Shown here one piece after another: positions 34,998 to 44,125 of a DNA stretch of 64,000 nucleotides. The position numbers were made by a program, and so were the translations under genes. The first letter of the stretch is position 1. Every line of letters begins with the position of its first letter. The notes beneath the pieces were generated by a model. That model saw only the letters and a list, made by a program, of their open reading frames with translations, had not been told where the DNA came from and searched no databases. The DNA comes from Lachnospiraceae bacterium AB2028 (GTDB lineage: Bacteria > Bacillota > Clostridia > Lachnospirales > Lachnospiraceae): NCBI GenBank assembly GCA_000621425.1, contig JHYJ01000010.1:78074-142073 (forward strand). The letters are read 5' to 3'.

Positions 34998-37346
34998 TTA
35001 TTTGTCCTTCAGTTTCTGCTCCAGCTCCTCTGCCGAAACAGGCTTACTGTAATAATATCCCTGCATGACACGGATGCCTAAATCTCTCATGAGCCCAACC
35101 TGCTCATTAGTCTCTATACCTACCGCAACGATCTCTATATTCATTTCCTTGGCAAGAGCAAGCAATGCATGAATTATCTCCATACGGCCGGGATCCGTTA
35201 TTCCCTGGGGAATAAGGGTACGTGCAAGCTTGATGGTGGAGAAACCGCAGTCCCTGATATAAGAAATATTGATATCCCCACCGCCGAATTCATTCAGCGA
35301 AAGAGTATATCCAAACTGATGAAAGGCACGCAGCGTATCCTTGGCAGATTCCGCAGCACCCATCATTACCTCATTGCTGACATCAAGTATCAGGTCAGAA
35401 GGCTTTATCTCAAGGCGTTCAATGACTTTTTCGAGACTCTCGATAAAATCAGCATCCAGCAGCTGCAGCGGCGCAAGATTTATGGTAGTACTAAGGTTCA
35501 TTCCATATTTTTTATTCCAGGCAGCAACCTGCTCAAGGGATTTATGGGCAGTCCACATTCCCAGCTGACTCATCATTCCGCTTTCTTCCGCAATGGGGAT
35601 CAGCTCGCCGGGGGTACAGTCCTCAAAACCGCTTACACGCAGGCGGGGGAAAACTTCGACACCCACTATGCTTCCGTCTGCCGTATCAAACTGGGGCTGA
35701 TAGTACAGAAGAAAATCGTTCTCCAGCTCTGAATGCTTAAGCTGCTTTTCTATCTTCCGGCGCCTTTCCACATCCGCAACCATTCCTTTATCAAAGAAAC
35801 AGAAGTCATCCCTTTTCTTGCTGCGCTTTACTATGTACATAGCTGCATCTGCATACTGGAGCAGATCCTCAGCATTCATGGAATCATCAGGATAAACGGC
35901 AATTCCTATGCTGGCAGACAGGCTGAATATAAAGTTATCAAGCACCAGCGGCCTGTTGAAAACACTCTGTAGCTCCTTTGCCGCCTCCGTAACATCATCC
36001 CTGTCATTCACATGGGAGTAGAAAATGACAAACTCGTCACCGCCGTTTCTTATGCAGGTATACCTGGCCGGAAGCTCCCGCATCCTCTTTCCGAATTCCT
36101 CCAGTACGCGGTCGCCCATCTCATGGCCGTAGGTATCATTGACAGGCTTGAAGTGGTTTAAGTCCACACCGAATACCGCAAATTTTGTCTGATATTTTTC
36201 GGCATCATATATCAAATTGTTCAATACCTTTAAGCCGTGCCGTCTGTTGAAAAGTCCGGTAAGCAGGTCTGTCGATGACAGGTATTCCAGGTCGCGGTTT
36301 ACACGCTTCAGGTCCCTGGTCTTTTCCTCCACCTGGGCCTCGAGGGAAGTATTCAGTTCCTGCTGCTGCTTCAGAAGTTTCTCACTGAGTCCGCTGTTCT
36401 GCAGAAGGGCGTACATAATGAAATATGCCAGCAGAGCAATAAGTATATATGAAAATTCCACCTGTGATAATACGCCGGTCAGACGGAGTACCACCACCAC
36501 TACTATAAGTATGGGAATGATGAGACGCACATAGACCATGCGTCTGCCTTCCTCTCCGTTTTCCTTCAGGACATATTCATACTTATTATGTGCCTGCGAC
36601 AATGTACCCCATGCCATTCCCACCATGAACAGCATATACAGAAGGTCCATATATATATTTTCCGGATCCTTGCCGATAGCCTCAATGTAGGAATAACGGA
36701 AATCGATCAATATATATCCCATGATACATATGGGTATCAGATTGGTTCCCCTTCTCAGGTTTCCGTAACCGATATAATAAATAACATGGCATCCACCAAC
36801 CACAATAACGATATTCACGAAAAAATATGCATATGCCCTTATCAGTGCCGGGTCATTCTCCGCAAGCAAGCCTGCGGCCTGAACCAGTTTGGCTACAACC
36901 GCAAAACTGATGACAGTTATCAGAAAAACATTGGCAGCGGTAACAAAAAGATCCCTTTTCTTGAGCTTATAATATAAATATAAAACGATAGTTGACCCGT
37001 ACAGATAGTTCGGGGCGAGATAGATAGTTCTTACCAGGGTATCACGCGGTTCTTCCATATGCCGGAAGATATCATTTACGAACAGGATGATATCCGCCAC
37101 TGCCCACATACCTATACCAAATGCGAGCAGAATTGCAAGGATACGGAATTTTCCCATATCCTTCATGCATGTCAGTATCACGATAACGCAGAGTATAGTC
37201 GTGACGGGAGAAAACAGTTCTATCCAGAAACTGTTCTCTGCAAAAGTCGAGACGGCAAATCCGACATATGCTGCCAGAGCTAATATAGCCAGTACCAGCC
37301 GGCCTTTTCTCTTTATGAAACTATCTGTGCCTTTACTTTGATCCAA
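34998..37346 (-). CDS. membrane GGDEF protein with degenerate EAL domain
   Basis: About 782 residues. Eight or nine membrane helices at about 15-325 are followed by a short coiled coil, a GGDEF domain (about 350-520; LTGLFNRRHGL, NHFKPVNDTYGH, RNGGDEFVIF) and an EAL-type domain (about 535-780). The GGDEF site is intact, but the EAL domain has lost its catalytic residues. EVFPR stands for EALxR, LDVSNE for EITE, NEFGGGD for DDFGTGY and VGIET for EGVET. It should therefore bind, not cut, c-di-GMP. TTG start at 37346 is supported by a GAGGTGGGG site 8 nt upstream. The frame is open to a weaker TTG at 37364. Confidence 0.88.
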   Translation of the reverse strand: MDQSKGTDSFIKRKGRLVLAILALAAYVGFAVSTFAENSFWIELFSPVTTILCVIVILTCMKDMGKFRILAILLAFGIGMWAVADIILFVNDIFRHMEEPRDTLVRTIYLAPNYLYGSTIVLYLYYKLKKRDLFVTAANVFLITVISFAVVAKLVQAAGLLAENDPALIRAYAYFFVNIVIVVGGCHVIYYIGYGNLRRGTNLIPICIMGYILIDFRYSYIEAIGKDPENIYMDLLYMLFMVGMAWGTLSQAHNKYEYVLKENGEEGRRMVYVRLIIPILIVVVVVLRLTGVLSQVEFSYILIALLAYFIMYALLQNSGLSEKLLKQQQELNTSLEAQVEEKTRDLKRVNRDLEYLSSTDLLTGLFNRRHGLKVLNNLIYDAEKYQTKFAVFGVDLNHFKPVNDTYGHEMGDRVLEEFGKRMRELPARYTCIRNGGDEFVIFYSHVNDRDDVTEAAKELQSVFNRPLVLDNFIFSLSASIGIAVYPDDSMNAEDLLQYADAAMYIVKRSKKRDDFCFFDKGMVADVERRRKIEKQLKHSELENDFLLYYQPQFDTADGSIVGVEVFPRLRVSGFEDCTPGELIPIAEESGMMSQLGMWTAHKSLEQVAAWNKKYGMNLSTTINLAPLQLLDADFIESLEKVIERLEIKPSDLILDVSNEVMMGAAESAKDTLRAFHQFGYTLSLNEFGGGDINISYIRDCGFSTIKLARTLIPQGITDPGRMEIIHALLALAKEMNIEIVAVGIETNEQVGLMRDLGIRVMQGYYYSKPVSAEELEQKLKDK

Positions 37347-37360
37347 AGCCGGTCCCCACC

Positions 37361-37432
37361 TCAAAGAAATTCTGCAACAAATTCCGTCACATTATTTCTG
37401 TCATAAAGTGCCGCCATTTCTGCTTGAGACAT
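37361..37432 (-). CDS. possible short ORF ahead of the GGDEF-EAL gene
   Basis: A 23-codon frame (MSQAEMAALYDRNNVTEFVA and three more residues) with a GAGGG site 10 nt upstream. Its stop overlaps the upstream TTG of the GGDEF-EAL frame. The frame is also open for about 40 codons before its ATG. Could be a leader peptide coupling translation or a remnant; unproven. Confidence 0.25.
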   Translation of the reverse strand: MSQAEMAALYDRNNVTEFVAEFL

Positions 37433-37508
37433 ACTTGAATGTCCCTCACGGAAACCGGCGGCACCTTGAATTAACACCAATTCCTTTATTATCCGGGAAT
37501 AATTATTA

Positions 37509-38891
37509 TCAGTTGTACAGAGTCTCCGCCATCTTTGCGATCTCATCAGCAGCTGCATGAAGCTCTTCTATGGTCGCATTGATAGTGCTCATCTCTTCGT
37601 TCTCTGTCTCTATGCTCTCGCTGATCTGACGGATCTTCTGCAGGATGTCCTTAACGGAGTCATTGACATTATTGAGCTTTTCAGAAATATGGCCTGTGGT
37701 CTCCTTGGTAGAACGGGACAGTGTCTGAACTTCCGTAGCAACAACCGCAAAGCCTCTTCCTGCATCGCCTGCTCTTGCTGCTTCAATGGAAGCATTCAGT
37801 GAAAGAAGGTTTGTCTTGTTTGCAATGCTCTGGATGCTGCCGATAATCTCCATGGATGCATTTACGGCCTGCTCGATAGCAGTAGCGGCCTTGGTAACCT
37901 CTTCCTGCCTCATTGATACATCCTGCATCTGGTTGGTAGCCTTCTCAACATTTGCAGAGATCTCTGCGATACCGGAACGAAGGGACTCGATATTCGGTTC
38001 CATCTCTTCCTCAAAGCGTGCCTTATTCTTCTTCTGTTCGGTGATATCAAGTATAGTTCCTGCTGCCATAAGAGGCTTTAAGTCTTTTGACCATACTACA
38101 TAGCTGGATGCCCTAACCCATACCCAGTGTCCGTCCTTGTGCTTGATACGGTATTCCATATCAAAGACTGTACGACCGGTAGGATCGGAAAGCTGCTTGC
38201 CCATAGTTTCTGATGCTGAAGCAACATCATCCGGATGGATCCTGGTGATCCAGGACTGCATTATATCAGGGAACTCAGATGACCTGGGTGTGAAGCCCAG
38301 GATCTTCTTGAACTGGTCTGAATAAACCATAGGTGAATTGATATCATCAATGGCATACTTGGTAAGATCCATGCTCCAGCTGCCTTCCAGCATCATCAAT
38401 TCTACTGCCTGCTGCCTTCTGGAGTCATGCTCAAAGATCTCGGCATTCTTTTTCTGCTCGTCTATATCTGAGAATGTACCTATGAACTCCTTGGGATTTC
38501 CGTTTGCATAACGGATGCACTCACCGGCTGCATGGTACCATTTATATCCGTCCTTCTTTGTGAGAAGACGGTAATCTATATCGAACTTTGCACGGCCGCT
38601 CTTATCGCCTGCTGCCGCACCGAAACATTCAAATACTGCAGGTGCATCATCCTGGTGCATTACCTTGCCCAATGCATCAAGCGTGTCGGGAAGTTCTGCC
38701 TTGCTGTAACCCAGCATCCTGCGGAACTCATCGCTGTACTCAACAGCAGCCTGATTGCCGGCTTCATCATAAAAGCATTTCCAGATACCAAGATGGGTAC
38801 TGTTGTTTACTGCCTCCAGCTCTGTCCTGCTGTCTGCCAGCTCAGCCTTTAACCTCGCGATTTCCTGTTCAAGAGAAACATTCGTAGCCAT
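37509..38891 (-). CDS. soluble methyl-accepting chemotaxis protein with two PAS domains
   Basis: About 460 residues, starting [14 protein letters not shown]. No membrane helix. PAS 1 lies at about 30-145 ([30 protein letters not shown]) and PAS 2 at about 150-290 ([18 protein letters not shown]-like, [14 protein letters not shown]). A short signalling domain at about 305-460 has the tip [21 protein letters not shown] that contacts CheW/CheA. The hairpin arms are short. A cytoplasmic sensor, for example of redox or small ligands. The frame extends to 38936, but GGAGGAGAGGG before the inner ATG at 38891 fixes the start. 134 bp from the hybrid kinase. Confidence 0.92.
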   Translation of the reverse strand: MATNVSLEQEIARLKAELADSRTELEAVNNSTHLGIWKCFYDEAGNQAAVEYSDEFRRMLGYSKAELPDTLDALGKVMHQDDAPAVFECFGAAAGDKSGRAKFDIDYRLLTKKDGYKWYHAAGECIRYANGNPKEFIGTFSDIDEQKKNAEIFEHDSRRQQAVELMMLEGSWSMDLTKYAIDDINSPMVYSDQFKKILGFTPRSSEFPDIMQSWITRIHPDDVASASETMGKQLSDPTGRTVFDMEYRIKHKDGHWVWVRASSYVVWSKDLKPLMAAGTILDITEQKKNKARFEEEMEPNIESLRSGIAEISANVEKATNQMQDVSMRQEEVTKAATAIEQAVNASMEIIGSIQSIANKTNLLSLNASIEAARAGDAGRGFAVVATEVQTLSRSTKETTGHISEKLNNVNDSVKDILQKIRQISESIETENEEMSTINATIEELHAAADEIAKMAETLYN

Positions 38892-39025
38892 ATAACCCTC
38901 TCCTCCTCTTTTTGGTTTTTGTTTAACCCGTAACAATACTGATTTACGGCCTCATAATGAGAAACCCCTAATGTTAATTTTACCATAAACAGGCCCTGTT
39001 ACAAAATATTTTTGCAGACAGTTCC

Positions 39026-41188
39026 TTATTCTTTTATCTTTTCCGCAGGCAGGAATGTCCTGAGTTTCTCTCTCAGATCGCTGCTTACAATTGGCTTGGT
39101 AAGATAATCGTCAAACCCTTCTGAAATATACCTTTCCCTTGCCCCGGATATGGCATCTGCTGTCAGGCAGATGAAAGGCGTGCCGGCATTCAGGCTGTCC
39201 GGATCTTCTTTTATCCTGTTCATTGCCGTGGTACCGTCCATTTCAGGCATGCGCTGGTCCATAAGGATGATGTCATACTTATTCTCCCTTGCCATTGCAA
39301 TAGATGCCTCCCCGCTTGCGGCTGTGTCTATCTTTATGCCGGTCTTTTTGAGCAGGCCCTTTACAACAGTCAGGTTCATAGAAGTATCATCAACCACAAG
39401 GATATAAGCACCTTCGGTAAAAAGCGTCTCCTTCTTGGCTGACATTGTACTTATGCTCTTTTTGTACTTTTCACGGAAGTCGCCTATGGGCTCGTTTGAA
39501 ACCACCTTCTGGGGCAGCTTAATTGTAAAGGTGGAACCCTTTCCGTACTCAGTATCCACGTCTATGGTACCGTCCATCATATCCACGAGGCTTCCGGTGA
39601 TTGCAAGCCCCAGTCCCGTGCCTTCAATGGAACTGTTCTTCTCGATGTCCATTCTCTCGAATTTCTTGAACAGCTTAACCTTTTCCTCATCCTTTATGCC
39701 CATACCGGTATCCTTTACGGATATCACAAGAAGGATCATATCGCCACAGCCCATATCCTTATCGGTGGTTATTGATAAGGTAACGCTGCCTTTTTCCGTA
39801 TATTTCACGGCATTGTTCAGTAGATTCGTGATCACCTGGCGGATCCTGACCTCATCGCCTTTAAGTCCGTCCGGCAGGGTATTGTCTATATCTACCTCAT
39901 AGCTAAGGCCCTTACTCTTTGCCTTAAAAGAGATCATGTTGCTGACATCATTGAGCACGGAGCTTAACTTATAGTCATTGTCTACTATCTCCATCTTACC
40001 GGCTTCAATCTTGGAAAAATCAAGTATGTCATTGATTATGGAAAGAAGGTTCTTGCCGGCACTGTCGATATTTCCCGAGTAATTGCATATATTTGAAAAA
40101 ATCTTTACTATTTCATCACGGTCCTCCGGCAGCTTATCCCTGGCATTCAGGCTTTCGGTCAAAAGCATCTCATTCATGCCCAGGACCGCATTGATGGGGG
40201 TTCTTATCTCGTGGGACATATTTGCCAGGAATTCACTCTTTGCGGCATTCGATTTCTCGGCTGAAAACTTTGCCAGTTCCAGCTCTTCCTTTGCAATATT
40301 CTTCTGCTCATAACTAACTATCATGATGAGCATGACAGTGAAGAATACTATGATAAGGGATACAATGAAAAGCACTACGGCTATGATCTTGTAGGGATCG
40401 TTTTCAGCCCCTTCAACCACGCCCTGGGAAAGAATATTTTTCATCCAGACAGCAAGGAAAAAACCGCCCAGACAGCAGACGGTGGTCACAATTATAAACA
40501 GCGGCCTGAAAACATCCAGCACACGGTTCAGCCTGCCGCCCTCCCGGACCTCCGCTGTCCTGCTGAATTCTTTGGAAAGGGCAACGGGAATGAACAGCCC
40601 GCAGATGCAGTTTATGACGGAGAAGTAGTTATAGGGATCCAGCCATTCAGACGGCCAGTCAAAGCAGGATGCCGTCCAGTATCCGAATTCCGTAGCGATA
40701 TATATGAAAATAACAACGGCAGTATTAGGAAACGTCACGCCGTTTTTCTTATTCTTAAGATAGTAGATTATTGAATCAAGAGCCAGGCAGATAGATATTG
40801 TCGCACAGGACACCTGCCAAAGATTATTGAAAATGCCGCCGTACTGAAGATACAGTGCCAGCTGGGCAATATTCAAGGGCACCGGCAATAATGCAAGAAT
40901 AGAAAATGACTTTATGCCTCTTTCCTTGCGAAGACCGAACTGCATAAAGACCATAACGATAAAGGCAAGGTTCCAGCCAAAATATGCCAGTATCGACGAC
41001 ACATTCGGATCATCCCCCATTACCAGTGCATAAACACACCAGTAATAATTTGAAAGAACTTCTCCAAGGAAAAAAATAACAGCATAAATAAACGGCCTGC
41101 GCGTATATTTAAAATAGCCGAACAAGCACAGCATCAGACCTACAAGATCTACAATAATTGTAAAAATGTTTACAGCCTGTTCAAACAT
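39026..41188 (-). CDS. hybrid sensor histidine kinase with receiver domain
   Basis: A 720-residue protein. About seven to nine helices at residues 1-300 form the input. A coiled coil is followed by HisKA (about 315-395; phospho-acceptor His in MSHEIRTPINAVLG), HATPase (about 425-560; NNAVKYTEKG, DTGMGIKDEE, GTGLGLAIT) and a receiver (about 600-715; VVDDTSMNL, phospho-acceptor Asp in ILMDQRMPEMDG, Lys in YLTKPI). No output domain, so phosphate must pass to another protein. No cognate regulator is adjacent. Gene is 26 bp upstream-to-downstream neighbour of the methyltransferase in the same direction. Confidence 0.95.
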   Translation of the reverse strand: MFEQAVNIFTIIVDLVGLMLCLFGYFKYTRRPFIYAVIFFLGEVLSNYYWCVYALVMGDDPNVSSILAYFGWNLAFIVMVFMQFGLRKERGIKSFSILALLPVPLNIAQLALYLQYGGIFNNLWQVSCATISICLALDSIIYYLKNKKNGVTFPNTAVVIFIYIATEFGYWTASCFDWPSEWLDPYNYFSVINCICGLFIPVALSKEFSRTAEVREGGRLNRVLDVFRPLFIIVTTVCCLGGFFLAVWMKNILSQGVVEGAENDPYKIIAVVLFIVSLIIVFFTVMLIMIVSYEQKNIAKEELELAKFSAEKSNAAKSEFLANMSHEIRTPINAVLGMNEMLLTESLNARDKLPEDRDEIVKIFSNICNYSGNIDSAGKNLLSIINDILDFSKIEAGKMEIVDNDYKLSSVLNDVSNMISFKAKSKGLSYEVDIDNTLPDGLKGDEVRIRQVITNLLNNAVKYTEKGSVTLSITTDKDMGCGDMILLVISVKDTGMGIKDEEKVKLFKKFERMDIEKNSSIEGTGLGLAITGSLVDMMDGTIDVDTEYGKGSTFTIKLPQKVVSNEPIGDFREKYKKSISTMSAKKETLFTEGAYILVVDDTSMNLTVVKGLLKKTGIKIDTAASGEASIAMARENKYDIILMDQRMPEMDGTTAMNRIKEDPDSLNAGTPFICLTADAISGARERYISEGFDDYLTKPIVSSDLREKLRTFLPAEKIKE

Positions 41189-41214
41189 GATCCCCCCGCC
41201 AAAAGTTGCTTAAG

Positions 41215-41814
41215 TTACTTCTTCCTTATGACCGCTATGGCGCAGGGCATGCGCCCATCAACCACAGTATATTCCACATCTTCGTAGCCCAAGTCCTTAA
41301 AGAACTGCTCATAGGACTCCATATCAAACTGCTTTTCGAAGTCAGCCCCCAGCTTTTCAAGGAACTTCACGGCAGCTTTGCCCGTCCCCTTGGACATATT
41401 GATATAGGTAGGGATAATGATCATTCCGCCGGGCTTTACCACACGCTCCAGTTCCTTCAGGGCTTTTTCCGGCTCGGGAAGCAAGTGGATAACATTGCCT
41501 GCCACTACTTTGTCAAACCTGTCATCCCTGCATTTGATATCCGTGATGTCAGCCTTCCTGATCAGGACATTGGGATACTTGCGGCACTTCTTTGCAGCCT
41601 GCTTAAGCATGCCCGCAGAATAATCCGTAGCCAGCAGCTTCTTACAGGCCGGCGCAAGATATTTGCTTATGGCACCTGTACCACAGGCACATTCAAGCAC
41701 TATATCCGTCGGCTCTATCATTTCAGCCACTTTTTCACCGGTACCGTTGAAAACCTTACCATTGTACACGGTCTCGAATGCATCATATAAAGGTGATACT
41801 TTATCCCAGAACAT
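41215..41814 (-). CDS. class I SAM-dependent methyltransferase
   Basis: A 199-residue methyltransferase of the UbiE/Methyltransf_11 type. The SAM loop VLECACGTGAISKYL lies at about residues 38-52, with LLATDYSAGMLKQA, IRKADITDI, FDKVVAGNVIHLLPEPEKALKE and VKPGGMIIIPTYI downstream. The C-terminus (about 155-199) is short. Substrate unknown. Start ATG has an AGGGGAAGAGGAA site. Upstream of the hybrid kinase gene, and possibly co-transcribed. Confidence 0.9.
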   Translation of the reverse strand: MFWDKVSPLYDAFETVYNGKVFNGTGEKVAEMIEPTDIVLECACGTGAISKYLAPACKKLLATDYSAGMLKQAAKKCRKYPNVLIRKADITDIKCRDDRFDKVVAGNVIHLLPEPEKALKELERVVKPGGMIIIPTYINMSKGTGKAAVKFLEKLGADFEKQFDMESYEQFFKDLGYEDVEYTVVDGRMPCAIAVIRKK

Positions 41815-41882
41815 TTCCTCTTCCCCTCATTTTCGTATAAATCGACATATATATCATACAACAAATACGCTATTTTTGAAAC

Positions 41883-41925
41883 AAAAAAAAGCTCCCCCAA
41901 ATATTGGGGGGGAGCGAAGCATTCA
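41883..41925 (-). terminator. intrinsic terminator of the acyl carrier protein gene
   Basis: On the minus strand GCTCCCCCC, AATATT loop, GGGGGAGC then eight T. It separates the ACP gene from the methyltransferase gene. Confidence 0.9.
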
Positions 41926-41956
41926 TTATGTGGTGCAAAACACCTTCGGTAAGCGA

Positions 41957-42190
41957 TTAGCGTGTAAGCTCTTCCAGGAAGTCCTCTACATCACCTACTG
42001 TTTCCAGATCTGCGATCTTGTCATCAGGTATCTCGATATTGAACTCATCCTCAAACATAACAATAGCGTTAACAACATCGAATGAGCTTAAGTCAAGGTC
42101 TGCTACAAGCTTTGTATCCCTGGTGATTTCTTCAGGGGGAACTGAGCACTCCGTAAGCTCTGATAAGATCTCTGTAATCTTCTGAAACAT
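41957..42190 (-). CDS. acyl carrier protein
   Basis: A 77-residue four-helix acyl carrier protein. It has the phosphopantetheine site Ser 36 in DLDLSSFDVV, the spot of the usual DSL motif (Asp 35 is Ser here, Leu is Phe), and the acidic helix II that follows (NAIVMFEDEFNIEI). It ends in DLETVGDVEDFLEEL. The altered motif and the AMP-ligase gene upstream suggest a dedicated carrier, not the housekeeping AcpP of fatty acid synthesis. Strong GAGAGGAG site. It has its own promoter (42304-42333) and terminator. Confidence 0.9.
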   Translation of the reverse strand: MFQKITEILSELTECSVPPEEITRDTKLVADLDLSSFDVVNAIVMFEDEFNIEIPDDKIADLETVGDVEDFLEELTR

Positions 42191-42260
42191 GTTTTGTCTC
42201 CTCTCTCTTTTACAATAATCTTTTGTTATAAAACAATCTTCCGGCCACTGACTGTCCGGT

Positions 42261-42333
42261 GTTAATTCATATTAACTCAGGAATTTATCCCTTCGTTTGT
42301 GTCATTATAAACTACACTATATATTGAACGCAA
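42261..42333 (-). promoter_or_regulatory. promoter and possible operator of the ACP gene
   Basis: On the minus strand TTGCGT (42333-42328), 18-bp spacer, perfect TATAAT (42309-42304). About 30 bp downstream lies an exact inverted repeat, GTTAAT-TCAT-ATTAAC (42261-42276 on the plus strand). That may be an operator or a hairpin in the leader. It is not a known FapR or FabT consensus. Confidence 0.55.
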
Positions 42334-42372
42334 TATATAATTATGTTTTTTATAAAGTCCTCTTTAACTGTC

Positions 42373-44007
42373 CTATTTTTTATAGCGGATTATCTTTTTT
42401 GTGGAATTTTTCTCAAATTCCGTATCCCTAAGGGTGATCTTGCGGATCTTCTTGAACTGGGGCTGAGGCTTGTTCCACTTGTCCATCATATCATCAAAGT
42501 ACTTCTGGTCGCCCCTGTGCTCCTCGTTGGGATAGATCTCAGCAACCAGCATTCCCTTTTCGCCGGAAACAATGATCTCCTCCACGGCATCATCCTTAAG
42601 GAACTGCTCCTCTATCTCCTCCGGGGAAACATTCTCTCCGTTGCTTAATATGATGAGATTTTTCTTTCTGCCGGTGATAAAGATGAAACCGTCATCGTCG
42701 ATGGTTCCCAGGTCACCGGTATAGAACCAGCCGTCCTTCATAACCTCGGCCGTAGCCTCTTCGTTCTTATAATATCCCAGCATAACCTGATCGCCGCGGG
42801 TCATTATCTCACCGTCAGGCGAAATCTTCACCTCGCAGCCGGGAAGCGCAGTACCCACGCTGTTCTGACGCACATAGAGGTTACGGTTTACCGACAGCAC
42901 CGGGGAACACTCCGTGATGCCGTAGCCCACCAGAATCTCTATGCCCCATGTGTGGAAAGCCTTTACATACTTATCATCCATGTATGCGCCGCCGGCGATG
43001 ATGTATTCAAGATTGCCGCCCAGGGCCTCATGAATCTCCTTAAAGAGCTTTCTCCTGACATCTATTCCGACAGCTAACAGGCCGTTGCTCAGTTTCTCTG
43101 CTGCCGCAACTGCCTTTTCCTTATTCTGCTTCTTGATGTTGCTGCGGATCATCTTATAGAAGGTTTCCACGAAAAGCGGCACCAGGATAAGAGTCTGAGG
43201 CTTCTCGTTCTTGATGTCCCTGGAAACATTCCTTAAGTTGCCGTTTATGAATACCTTATATCTGTAATTGTATACTGCAAAAAACGATGTCAGCAGGCCG
43301 AAAGCATGGTGGTAGGGAAGCGCCGAAATGGAAGGTCCCTCCAGGATAAAGTTCTTGCAGGCTGCATCTATATCGAAAGCCATATTCTTCTGGCTGAGCA
43401 TTACGCCCTTGCTCTGACCAGTAGTTCCGGAAGTGAAGAAGATGGTAGCCAGCTTATCAGGATCTATCTTGTAGTCCACAAAGCTTGTGTCGCCGCCATC
43501 TATCATGGCAGTTCCCTTTTCAATCATTACGGGAATCTCTGACATAGGATAAATTGTCATCTTCTCGCCGTTTTCAAGGGTAAGGCTCTTGCCATTTTCA
43601 TCATCCTGAACGCCCTCAAAACCGGATATGTACTTGTCTGAGATAAAAGCAGCTTTACATTCTGCCTGGGTAAGGAGCTGAAGTTTCTTTTCTGCCGGCA
43701 GGTCTTTGTCGAGACATACGGATACATTGCCGCCGTTGGCCACAGCAAGGAATGCGGTAACCCAGCCGTAGGAGTTCTCGCCCATGATGGCAATGCTCAC
43801 ATCATGGAATCCCTGTGAATACAGGTATGTTCCCAGTCCTTCGATGTCTGCCTTGTACTTGGTGGGAGTCACCTCCACCACGTTTTTCCCTTCGCAATAT
43901 GCAATGGCAACTACATCCGGCTCTTCCTCCGCACGCTTGTTTATCATATACTTGAAATCCGTATTCAGGGGATTGTCGTAATAAGGATAGGGTTTATTGC
44001 GCTTCAT
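42373..44007 (-). CDS. AMP-forming acyl ligase (long-chain-acyl-CoA/ACP synthetase type)
   Basis: About 544 residues of the ANL superfamily. It has the P-loop FFTSGTTGQSKGVMLS (about residues 185-200), SALPYHHAFGLL, VGYGITECSPVL (about 350-361), GWFYTGDLGTIDDDGFIFITGRKKNLII (A8/A10 region) and SPEEIEEQF. The final Lys of NSTKKIIRYK is the likely catalytic Lys. It activates a carboxylic acid as acyl-AMP and passes it to CoA or, given the neighbour, to the ACP Ser. Start at 44007 has AGAAGGAGGAG; the frame to 44040 is longer but lacks a site. The ACP gene follows downstream. Confidence 0.9.
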   Translation of the reverse strand: MKRNKPYPYYDNPLNTDFKYMINKRAEEEPDVVAIAYCEGKNVVEVTPTKYKADIEGLGTYLYSQGFHDVSIAIMGENSYGWVTAFLAVANGGNVSVCLDKDLPAEKKLQLLTQAECKAAFISDKYISGFEGVQDDENGKSLTLENGEKMTIYPMSEIPVMIEKGTAMIDGGDTSFVDYKIDPDKLATIFFTSGTTGQSKGVMLSQKNMAFDIDAACKNFILEGPSISALPYHHAFGLLTSFFAVYNYRYKVFINGNLRNVSRDIKNEKPQTLILVPLFVETFYKMIRSNIKKQNKEKAVAAAEKLSNGLLAVGIDVRRKLFKEIHEALGGNLEYIIAGGAYMDDKYVKAFHTWGIEILVGYGITECSPVLSVNRNLYVRQNSVGTALPGCEVKISPDGEIMTRGDQVMLGYYKNEEATAEVMKDGWFYTGDLGTIDDDGFIFITGRKKNLIILSNGENVSPEEIEEQFLKDDAVEEIIVSGEKGMLVAEIYPNEEHRGDQKYFDDMMDKWNKPQPQFKKIRKITLRDTEFEKNSTKKIIRYKK

Positions 44008-44125
44008 GTCTCCTCCTTCTGCCACAAGGCGGTTGCCCATGACATCATTTATTAATGATAAGCTTTCAGCAATATAATTTTCCGTTCAACGAAAAGATAA
44101 TAACAAATGGGCTCAAATGTTGCAA

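Noticed and set aside
41215..41790. 194-codon plus-strand frame opposite the methyltransferase
   Set aside because: Antisense to a gene with an intact SAM-binding loop; no ribosome binding site.
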